From contig URJI01000100.1 in assembly GCA_900548215.1 (NCBI GenBank), forward strand, positions 1 to 9,340: DNA of 9,340 nt. Direction: 5' to 3'. The notes beneath the pieces are model-generated. The model worked only from the letters and a program-made list of their open reading frames with translations, ran no database searches and was not told where the DNA came from. Source of the DNA: an uncultured Coprococcus sp. (lineage in GTDB: Bacteria > Bacillota > Clostridia > Lachnospirales > Lachnospiraceae). Both the position numbers and the translations under genes were made by a program. Below, piece after piece: positions 1-5,718 of this stretch. The number at the start of each line of letters is the position of its first letter. Position 1 is the first letter of the stretch.

Positions 1-275
1 GTGTCGAGCTTTGAGACATTTAGCTCTCTGTATCTCTTTGGCACGATTCCGAGAAGAACTGCTGTGTCAAGCACTATATCGTAAAATGAAAAGTCGTTGC
101 ATGGAATAAAGCCTATCCCTGCTGCCACCTGTGTCATCCAATGTCTGTGCCTGAGATCCGCTGCCGTTTCTGTAAGCTCCTGCGCCGTTATCTCATGTCT
201 GAAATATTTTTCAGATGCAAATTTTAACTCTCTTAATGTTCCCACTCTTGGGAATCCTATAACCGATGTCTTCAT
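1..275 (-). CDS. metE: 5-methyltetrahydropteroyltriglutamate-homocysteine methyltransferase (cobalamin-independent methionine synthase), N-terminal part, cut by window edge
   Basis: The first 91 codons of MetE are visible; the gene continues beyond position 1. The enzyme transfers the methyl group of 5-methyltetrahydrofolate-polyglutamate directly to homocysteine, the last step of methionine synthesis, in the cytosol and without B12. The translation begins MKTSVIGFPRVGTLRELKFA and goes on through RHRHWMTQVAAGIGFIPCND, FSFYD and LDTAVLLGIVPKRY, which is the hallmark start of the MetE N-terminal domain (full family length about 750 residues). The catalytic zinc site lies in the missing C-terminal half. 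I chose the ATG at 275 because AGGAGG (281-286, read on the minus strand) is then 5 bases upstream; an in-frame ATG at 278 would leave only 2 bases. A promoter and a putative regulator site lie upstream, next to two LysR genes on the same strand. Family assignment is firm. Confidence 0.95.
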   Translation of the reverse strand, partial: MKTSVIGFPRVGTLRELKFASEKYFRHEITAQELTETAADLRHRHWMTQVAAGIGFIPCNDFSFYDIVLDTAVLLGIVPKRYRELNVSKLD

Positions 276-293
276 CATATCCTCCTGCTCACT

Positions 294-318
294 CACTGGC
301 ATATCTCATAGACCAGTG
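294..318 (-). promoter_or_regulatory. small inverted repeat in the metE leader
   Basis: CACTGG (294-299) and CCAGTG (313-318) form a perfect 6-bp inverted repeat around 13 bases, inside the predicted metE leader and ending 7 bases before the AGGAGG ribosome binding site. It could be an mRNA hairpin affecting translation or a protein-binding dyad; six base pairs can also occur by chance. No function is claimed. Confidence 0.3.
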
Positions 319-341
319 TTATTTTCTTGTTTGTTGTTGAC

Positions 342-370
342 ATTATATGAAGCTCTGGTTCGCTTGTATA
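342..370 (-). promoter_or_regulatory. putative metE promoter
   Basis: Read on the minus strand, TATACA (365-370) serves as -35 (4 of 6 consensus), followed by a 17-base spacer and a perfect TATAAT -10 (342-347). Transcription would begin near 335, giving a leader of about 60 bases, too short for a SAM riboswitch or T-box. The promoter lies just downstream of the 383-419 dyad. Inferred from consensus and position only. Confidence 0.55.
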
Positions 371-375
371 ATACA

Positions 376-419
376 TAAAAATATAGCGTGGATATAGCTT
401 TATGCTATATCCACGCTAT
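376..419 (-). terminator. intrinsic terminator of the LysR operon, with embedded Met-box-like dyad
   Basis: Arms ATAGCGTGGATATAGC (383-398) and its exact complement (404-419) form a perfect 16-bp stem with a 5-base loop. On the minus strand the stem is followed by ATTTTTA (376-382), as expected for a Rho-independent terminator, and it begins 25 bases after the stop of the proximal LysR gene. The centre (393-409) reads TATAG-N7-CTATA, the layout of the Met-box (TATAGTTTnAAACTATA) known for LysR-type methionine regulators in streptococci. It is centred about 66 bases upstream of the predicted metE start site. The terminator role is well supported by structure; the operator role is inference. 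Confidence 0.75.
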
Positions 420-444
420 TTCTACGTCTTTTATTCTATGTCAG

Positions 445-1497
445 CTATGTGGCTTTAACCCTTCTTATATGTTCCACCGCCTTCTCCCTCACATCTCCGC
501 AGGCAGGCTCTCCGTCATTCCTCATCTCGTTGAAACGCCCCCTGTGCTGAAGCTTTCTCTGAGGATTTTTTACTGAATCTTCCGGCTCGTCACCGCCAAC
601 CGTGAGATAGTTCGCCAGCGCACCGAGGTAAGTATTTCCAAGTCTGCTGAGGATCGCCTTCCTGTGGACGATATACCCTATCCTCATATCGCTCTCATCT
701 GCCAGCGGCACCGAGATTATGTCCTTGCCGTTCAGCTTTTCATCTATGACACCGCTGCACACAGTATATCCATTCAGGCCTATCAGCAGATTGAACAGTG
801 TCGCTCTGTCCCTGACTCTTATATTCTTCTTTCGCTCCGTCGTAGAGAATATTTCCTCCGAGAAGTAAAAAGAGTTGTGCTCACCCTGCTCAAATGACAA
901 GTATGGATAAGCCTCCAGCTCTTCATTTGTTATGATATCGTTCTTCGCCAGTGGATGCTTTCTGCTTATGAACACGTGAGGCTTTGCCACAAACAGCTCA
1001 TGAAATACCAGGTCATTTGCCCGGAGGATCTTGTTCAGCACCTTCTCATTGAAGTCATTCATGAACAATATTCCGATCTCGCTTCTCATCCTGGCGACAT
1101 CATCTATGATCTCATAGGTCTGTGTCTCCCTTATGCTGAAATCATATTCGTCCTGTCCATATCTCTTTATCAGGTCGACAAATGCATTTACCGCAAATGA
1201 ATAGTGCTGGGCGGACACGCAGAAGCACTTCTTGCCGCCATCGTCCCCCTTGTATTTGTCCTCAAGAACCTTCGCCTGCTCAAGCACCTGTCTCGCATAG
1301 CCGAGGAAGACCTCGCCCTCTATGGACGGACTAATTCCCTTATTTGACCTGTTGAATATATTTATCCCCATCTCTTTTTCCAGCTCATGGATGGCATTTG
1401 TCAGGCTTGGCTGGGATATATACAGCCGGTTCGCCGCCTCGGTGATCGTGCCAGTATCCGCAACCATCACCACATATCTAAGTTGCTGAAGTGTCAT
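445..1497 (-). CDS. LysR-family transcriptional regulator, MetR/MtaR/CpsY-like
   Basis: A DNA-binding regulator of 350 residues. The N-terminal winged helix-turn-helix occupies residues 1-60 (MTLQQLRYVVMVADTGTITE, then AANRLYISQPSLTNAIHELE, FNRSNKG wing). A periplasmic-binding-protein-like effector domain follows at about 90-300, with motifs such as SFAVNAFVDLIKRYG, YLSFEQGEHNSFYFSEEI and RATLFNLLIGLNGY. These motifs resemble the MetR/MtaR/CpsY branch that controls methionine and cysteine genes in low-GC Gram-positives; this is from memory of the family, not a search. Lying just upstream of metE on the same strand, it is a likely metE regulator. It starts 4 bases after the preceding LysR gene, with an AGGTGAG ribosome binding site overlapping that gene's stop, so the two are probably co-transcribed. 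Residues 301-350 form a polar, basic tail beyond the usual roughly 300-residue LysR length. Confidence 0.9.
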   Translation of the reverse strand: MTLQQLRYVVMVADTGTITEAANRLYISQPSLTNAIHELEKEMGINIFNRSNKGISPSIEGEVFLGYARQVLEQAKVLEDKYKGDDGGKKCFCVSAQHYSFAVNAFVDLIKRYGQDEYDFSIRETQTYEIIDDVARMRSEIGILFMNDFNEKVLNKILRANDLVFHELFVAKPHVFISRKHPLAKNDIITNEELEAYPYLSFEQGEHNSFYFSEEIFSTTERKKNIRVRDRATLFNLLIGLNGYTVCSGVIDEKLNGKDIISVPLADESDMRIGYIVHRKAILSRLGNTYLGALANYLTVGGDEPEDSVKNPQRKLQHRGRFNEMRNDGEPACGDVREKAVEHIRRVKAT

Positions 1498-1501
1498 ATT
1501 C

Positions 1502-2392
1502 TCACCTGCTTTCTACTATTATTTTCTTGAACTGCTTTGCTGCCTCATTCAGCGGGTGCAGGCAGTCATACACAAGACATACATTCCTGTCCGGAAGCTT
1601 TTCCTCAAGTGAAAGCTTTACGACCTCTTTGTTCTTTACTGCCTCCCTCGCCATTGGCTCTGGTATAAATGCAAGTCCAAGCTCACACTTCACAAGTGGC
1701 AGTATCTGATCCGTGGTGGCCGCCTCCGTGTCCGGCGCAAGCTCCACGCCATGCTCCATGAATATCCTGTCGTAAAATCTAAATGTCATGGTCTCCCTGC
1801 CCAGGCAGATCATCGGATAATTCCTTATATCCGCTATGGACAATTTCTGTTTTCTCAGAGAGGAAAATGTCGTTCCTCCGATAAGTATCTCATGGTAAGA
1901 CTGCAGCATGATCTTCTTGAGCGGAGCCTCCACATCTGCGGGAGTTGTGACCACCGCAAAATCTATGCTGCCATTCTTCACCTCCTCCACCGCCTGTGGC
2001 GTAGAGTGGTTATATATCTTGAGATTTATCCCTGGATACGCCATGTGAAATGCACGCAGTCTGTCCAGAAGATAAATGTTGAGTGCCGTCTCACTGACTC
2101 CTATCGCTATACTTCCGTGCGTGAGATTCTCGCCGTCTGCCAGTTCGTCCTCTGCCGTCAGGAGCTGTGACATCGCAGCCTCCACATATGAATAGAGCTG
2201 TTCCCCGTCTCTTGTGAGCTGTACACCCCTGTTTGTCCTGACAAATAGTATCCTTCCAAGCTGCTGCTCCAGACAGTTCATCGCCCTTGTCACATTTGGC
2301 TGGCTGTTTCCGAGGACCTTTGCCGCCTTGGTAAAATTATGGTACCTTGCCACATAATAAAATATTTTATAATATTCGAAATTAACGTTCAT
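1502..2392 (-). CDS. LysR-family transcriptional regulator (second of tandem pair)
   Basis: This 296-residue protein has the normal LysR length. The winged helix-turn-helix is at residues 3-62 (FEYYKIFYYVARYHNFTKAA, then NSQPNVTRAMNCLEQQLG, LFVRTNRGVQLTRDGE). The effector-binding domain covers about 90-290 (GSIAIGVSETALNIYLLDRL, IDFAVVTTPADVE, CELGLAFIPEPMA). The N-terminus matches a LysR subgroup common in clostridia, whose effector I cannot name. It is the first gene of the two-gene regulator operon. The start at 2392 fits the family's N-terminus, yet no Shine-Dalgarno sequence is visible in the AT-rich bases upstream, so translation may be weak or leaderless. Its target could be metE, its own operon, or the divergent gene at 2652; nothing in the sequence decides this. 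Confidence 0.88.
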   Translation of the reverse strand: MNVNFEYYKIFYYVARYHNFTKAAKVLGNSQPNVTRAMNCLEQQLGRILFVRTNRGVQLTRDGEQLYSYVEAAMSQLLTAEDELADGENLTHGSIAIGVSETALNIYLLDRLRAFHMAYPGINLKIYNHSTPQAVEEVKNGSIDFAVVTTPADVEAPLKKIMLQSYHEILIGGTTFSSLRKQKLSIADIRNYPMICLGRETMTFRFYDRIFMEHGVELAPDTEAATTDQILPLVKCELGLAFIPEPMAREAVKNKEVVKLSLEEKLPDRNVCLVYDCLHPLNEAAKQFKKIIVESR

Positions 2393-2566
2393 AAATATTT
2401 TTACAGCAGACCGTATAACACATCTGAAGCTTTATGAAAATAGACAATTATTATATTCTTAGCCTCATTACTATACTGTCCGCTATATTTTCCTCCCGTA
2501 AAATTATTCACTATGCAGCAATCCCTGACATATCATTTTATTATCGTGGTCATATCAATTATGATT

Positions 2567-2595
2567 TTCACTTATTGCTACTTCGATAGTATAAT
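2567..2595 (+). promoter_or_regulatory. putative promoter of the unknown gene/thrE-like operon
   Basis: TTCACT (2567-2572, 4 of 6 to the -35 consensus), a 17-base spacer and a perfect TATAAT (2590-2595) lie about 57 bases upstream of the ATG at 2652. The region 2393-2651 separates divergent genes and is AT-rich. A weaker promoter for the LysR operon on the other strand (TTTTCA, 17 bases, TATACG) is possible within 2393-2450. Confidence 0.6.
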
Positions 2596-2651
2596 CTAAC
2601 CAGATTAAAAAGACAAGACAGCATTTATCATATGAAAGGATGCGCATATCT

Positions 2652-3413
2652 ATGGAAGAAAAGACCATTTTCCCAAGGGAAGAAAAATCGGAAATATTAT
2701 TTGAAAAGATTCTCAGGGATCCCTGGGCATGTGAAAAGCTTATGGATACATTTTGCAATTATCTGTTCTGCAATGATGACTTTGACTGCAATCTGTCACC
2801 GGAAGAATTTGCAAAATCACTTCTCACCGCTTATCTGGACAGAGATATGTCTGCATTCCTGATGTCGATCTGCAACAATACAATGTTCGATCTTCTCCGA
2901 AATTCCTATCTTATCCCTTACCGATTCAACGCCGATGGCAAGACCAATCCTGTCATCATGACCGGTGAGCACGGCGAACTTCTGCCAGCATTCAGAAACT
3001 CTGTAAGAGAAAAGGATTATCAGCATTTTCATGACATATACACCCATATGAGCCACAACGAAAATATGTATCTTGCAAAGGCGTACAGATACAGCCATGA
3101 ATACACTTCTGACAACATGGAAGTCGGACAGAAAATCCTTGAGGAATGCACCGGAGTACTGCTCATCAGAGAGCTGCCGGACACGGTAAAGCTCAAGGAG
3201 ACCGAAGCTGAGGCATACTGCGCAGTGTGGGATATCATGGTTGAACTTGAGAAAAATCTTCCCATGGCATTTGTATTCTACGGTCAGGATACTTTGGACA
3301 AACAAGGCATGCAATATGACGAGCTTGGAATATTCCTGCCGGATTCACTGCTCATGAAGAATCTGGAAAGACACGCCATGAAAGCCGAGGCGATCATATA
3401 TGCGGAAAAATAA
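2652..3413 (+). CDS. hypothetical protein, translationally coupled to a ThrE-like exporter
   Basis: I do not recognise this family. From the ATG at 2652 the protein has 253 residues; an in-frame ATG at 2640 would add four residues (MRIS), but it overlaps the only ribosome binding site (AAAGGA, 2635-2640), so 2652 is preferred even though its spacing of 11 bases is long. The protein is acidic and appears soluble, with no signal peptide and no membrane segment. It contains mixed helical sequence, for example DRDMSAFLMSICNNTMFDLL in the first third and ETEAEAYCAVWDIMVELEKN near the C-terminus, and several scattered cysteines. Its stop (TAA, 3411-3413) lies inside the next gene, a 14-base overlap that implies coupled translation with the exporter. 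A role as accessory or regulatory partner of the exporter is inference from this overlap only. Confidence 0.8.
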   Translation: MEEKTIFPREEKSEILFEKILRDPWACEKLMDTFCNYLFCNDDFDCNLSPEEFAKSLLTAYLDRDMSAFLMSICNNTMFDLLRNSYLIPYRFNADGKTNPVIMTGEHGELLPAFRNSVREKDYQHFHDIYTHMSHNENMYLAKAYRYSHEYTSDNMEVGQKILEECTGVLLIRELPDTVKLKETEAEAYCAVWDIMVELEKNLPMAFVFYGQDTLDKQGMQYDELGIFLPDSLLMKNLERHAMKAEAIIYAEK

Positions 3414-4767
3414 GAATGCAAAAAACGCAAATGCTGGATCATACATAGACATCATGGAAAAAAATCACATGGAGATTCCATGGCATGACTACGCCAGTGC
3501 CGACAGCAATGTACTCATATGCAGGGCAGGTCTGATTGAAAAGGCTTCTGTCATAGGCAGAGTCGGACTTATCATGCTCTCATGTGGAACAGGTGCATGG
3601 CGTGTCCGTACCTCCATGAACAGGCTTTCCAAGGAACTGGGCGTCACGTGTACCGTCGATGTCGGACTCATGTCCATAGAATTCAACTGTTTTGACGGTC
3701 ACGACTGTATATCACAGTCCCTGTGCATCGCCAATACAGGTGTAAACACCTCAAAGCTATATAGAATGGAGCAGTTTGTTGACAATTTTCCAAATGAAGA
3801 GGCGCATTTGACCGGCGAGGAAATCCATCAGAGACTTGATGAGATAGAAAAAATACATACCTTGTATTCTCCTCTCCGTCTCGGACTTGCCTCTGCTCTC
3901 GCCTGCTGTGCCTTCACATTTCTTCTAGGCGGCGGGCCTGTAGAAATGATGCTGGCATTTGTCGCAGCCGGAATCGGAAACCTCATAAGGACAAAGCTTA
4001 TCAAACACCATTTTACTTTATATATGAACATAGCTGTATCCGTGTCAGCCGCTTGTCTTGTGTACGCACTGCTGCTAAAGGCCGCCGAGCTGGCATTTCA
4101 TATACCCGCCTTCCACGAAGCCGGATATATCTGCTCAATGCTGTTCATCATACCGGGATTTCCATTCATCACCAGCGGTATAGACCTTGCAAAGCTGGAT
4201 CTGAGATCCGGACTTGAGAGACTTACATACTCGATCATCATTGTGCTTGTGGCAACGATGTTCGCATGGATCATGGCGCTTCTGCTGAAGCTCCACCCAC
4301 AGGATTTTGTAGCACTCGACATAACACCAGGACTTCATCTGGTATTCAGATTGATTGCCAGCTTCTGTGGTGTGTTCGGATTCTCCATCATGTTCAACAG
4401 CTCCATACACATGGCCGCCACAGCCGCTGCCATCGGTGCCATAGCCAACACTCTCCGTCTTGAACTGGTAGATCTTGCCGGCATCCCTGCAGCTGCCGCC
4501 GCATTCGCCGGAGCCCTCACGGCCGGACTGCTCGCTTCATTCATCAAAAGCACCAACGGTTATCCGCGAATCTCACTGACAGTCCCATCCATAGTCATCA
4601 TGGTTCCAGGACTTTATCTTTACCGGGCAATATACAACTTTGGAATCATGTCACTTTCCGATGCCGTGTCCTGGTTTGCAGCTGCCATCATGATCATCAT
4701 AGCCCTGCCACTTGGACTGATATTCGCAAGAATCCTGACAGACAAAACCTTCAGGTACTGCACCTAA
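3400..4767 (+). CDS. threonine/serine exporter family protein (ThrE-like, both domains fused)
   Basis: A polytopic inner-membrane protein of 455 residues, expected to export threonine or serine by secondary transport. Residues about 28-155 form the soluble N-terminal part (VLICRAGLIEKASVIGRVGL, CGTGAWRVRTSMNRLSKELG). Membrane segments begin near 158 (LRLGLASALACCAFTFLLGG), and the first domain contains the conserved IPGFPFITSGIDL stretch (250-262). The second ThrE domain spans about 310-450, with FSIMFNSSIHMAATAAAIGA (328-347) and INGYP-type STNGYPRISLTVPSIVIMVP (384-403), which are characteristic of the family. The length fits fused PF06738-PF12821 proteins; many Firmicutes split the two halves into separate genes. 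The start at 3400 overlaps the upstream gene by 14 bases and has GAGG 9 bases upstream. Substrate specificity is inferred from the family. Confidence 0.9.
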   Translation: MRKNKNAKNANAGSYIDIMEKNHMEIPWHDYASADSNVLICRAGLIEKASVIGRVGLIMLSCGTGAWRVRTSMNRLSKELGVTCTVDVGLMSIEFNCFDGHDCISQSLCIANTGVNTSKLYRMEQFVDNFPNEEAHLTGEEIHQRLDEIEKIHTLYSPLRLGLASALACCAFTFLLGGGPVEMMLAFVAAGIGNLIRTKLIKHHFTLYMNIAVSVSAACLVYALLLKAAELAFHIPAFHEAGYICSMLFIIPGFPFITSGIDLAKLDLRSGLERLTYSIIIVLVATMFAWIMALLLKLHPQDFVALDITPGLHLVFRLIASFCGVFGFSIMFNSSIHMAATAAAIGAIANTLRLELVDLAGIPAAAAAFAGALTAGLLASFIKSTNGYPRISLTVPSIVIMVPGLYLYRAIYNFGIMSLSDAVSWFAAAIMIIIALPLGLIFARILTDKTFRYCT

Positions 4768-4782
4768 TCCCCAAAAAGAAAT

Positions 4783-4845
4783 AGGGTCAGACCCCTTCAT
4801 TTCAAAAGAGGTCTGACACCTCCGTTCCAATGGGGTCTGACCCCT
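4783..4845. repeat. cluster of three GGGGTCTGACCCC-type palindromes
   Basis: Three related short palindromes lie between the exporter and the yoaK-like gene: GGGTCAGACCC (4784-4794), GAGGTCTGACACCTC (4808-4822, imperfect) and GGGGTCTGACCCC (4832-4844). The outer two also pair with each other (4784-4795 with 4832-4843, 12 perfect pairs), so the region can fold as one long hairpin or as three small ones. No T-run follows on the plus strand, so it is not a classical terminator. Similar palindromes recur between genes in many bacteria and behave like REP-type repeats; that comparison is from memory. Confidence 0.8.
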
Positions 4846-4883
4846 AAGTGCTAAGGAATCTATAATCAAGGAGTATATAAACC

Positions 4884-5555
4884 ATGAAGTTTTATCCACA
4901 TAGACAAATGTCAGAATCTTTCATCACCGCGGCCTTCCTGTCAGTATCAGGAGGTCTGCAGGATGCATATACCTATATATTCAGAGGAAAGGTATTTGCA
5001 AATGCACAGACAGGCAACATAGTTCTTCTCGGTCAGAACCTTGTAGACCGAAACTGGAAAATGTGTGTGCACTATGCCGTTCCTCTATTATTTTTTGCGC
5101 TTGGAATTGCTGCTGCCGAGTGTATAAAACAGAAATTTCAGAATATGCAGCAGTTTCACTGGAGACAAATCGTTGTATTGTGTGAAATTTTTCTGCTTCT
5201 TATCGTGGGATTTCTTCCCATAAAACTCAATCTTCTCGCAAATGCCATGGTTTCATTTTCATGTGCCATGCAGGTTCAGGCATTCAGGAAGGTCAACGGC
5301 TACGCATTTGCCAGCACCATGTGCATTGGAAATATCCGAAGCGGCACAGATGCCCTGTGTGCATACTTCAGAACAAAGGACAGGAACACACTGTTCAAAT
5401 CTCTGTGCTACTGGGCGATCATCCTGCTATTCGGAATCGGTGCCGCTGTGGGCGGTCACTTCATCCGTATATTTGACATGAGGACCATCTGGTTCTCCTG
5501 CTGCCTGCTGTTCGTGAGTTTCCTGTTCATGTTCATCAAGGAAGAGAGAGAATAA
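4884..5555 (+). CDS. YoaK family (DUF1275) membrane protein
   Basis: This 223-residue protein fits the DUF1275/YoaK family, small integral membrane proteins of about 220-240 residues with no firmly established function. The diagnostic N-terminal motif is present at residues 23-50 (GGLQDAYTYIFRGKVFANAQ, then TGNIVLLG). A second conserved stretch lies at 121-150 (AMVSFSCAMQVQAFRKVNGY, then AFASTMCIGN). About six hydrophobic segments are visible, near residues 13-30, 64-80, 96-112, 118-134, 174-194 and 202-218. The start has a good ribosome binding site, AAGGAG (4868-4873), 10 bases upstream. It is probably its own unit or a read-through product of the exporter operon, because no convincing promoter fits in the 116-base gap. 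It converges on hydE. Family call is firm; function unknown. Confidence 0.9.
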   Translation: MKFYPHRQMSESFITAAFLSVSGGLQDAYTYIFRGKVFANAQTGNIVLLGQNLVDRNWKMCVHYAVPLLFFALGIAAAECIKQKFQNMQQFHWRQIVVLCEIFLLLIVGFLPIKLNLLANAMVSFSCAMQVQAFRKVNGYAFASTMCIGNIRSGTDALCAYFRTKDRNTLFKSLCYWAIILLFGIGAAVGGHFIRIFDMRTIWFSCCLLFVSFLFMFIKEERE

Positions 5556-5557
5556 AA

Positions 5558-5718
5558 AAGGAGCAGACGCATGAAAGGCGCTTCGCGCGGCGTCTGCGTA
5601 CATCACAAGGAATCTCCCGCTTTCGCGGGTCCTCCTTAAGGAGCAGACGCATGAAAGGCGCTTCGCGCGGCGTCTGCGTACATCACAAGGAATCTCCCGC
5701 TTTCGCGGGTCCTCCTTA
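5558..5718. repeat. exact 80-bp tandem duplication of a structured intergenic unit
   Basis: Bases 5558-5638 and 5638-5718 are identical, a direct repeat of period 80 with two full copies. Each unit can fold into two hairpins closed by an outer stem. In copy 1 these are AAGGA/TCCTT (5558-5562 with 5633-5637), GCAGACGC/GCGTCTGC (5563-5570 with 5590-5597, containing an inner GCGC-TTC-GCGC), and CCCGC-TTTC-GCGGG (5616-5629). On the minus strand the last hairpin has a GAAA (GNRA) loop. The array lies between converging genes, and the second copy ends in the hydE stop codon (5716-5718). It may act as a bidirectional terminator or mRNA 3' stabiliser, or be an intergenic mobile repeat; there is no T-run for standard intrinsic termination. 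Confidence 0.9.

Noticed and set aside
276..335. SAM riboswitch or T-box leader for metE
   Set aside because: The predicted leader is only about 60 bases, with one 6-bp inverted repeat; there is no room for either structure and no T-box motif is seen.
2471..2487. CTATA-N7-CTATA in the divergent region as a second Met-box
   Set aside because: The half-sites are in direct, not inverted, orientation, so they do not form the Met-box dyad; AT-rich DNA gives such matches by chance.
4861..4866. TATAAT just upstream of the yoaK-like gene as a -10 element
   Set aside because: Transcription would begin at about 4873, inside or after the AAGGAG ribosome binding site (4868-4873), so it cannot serve this gene.
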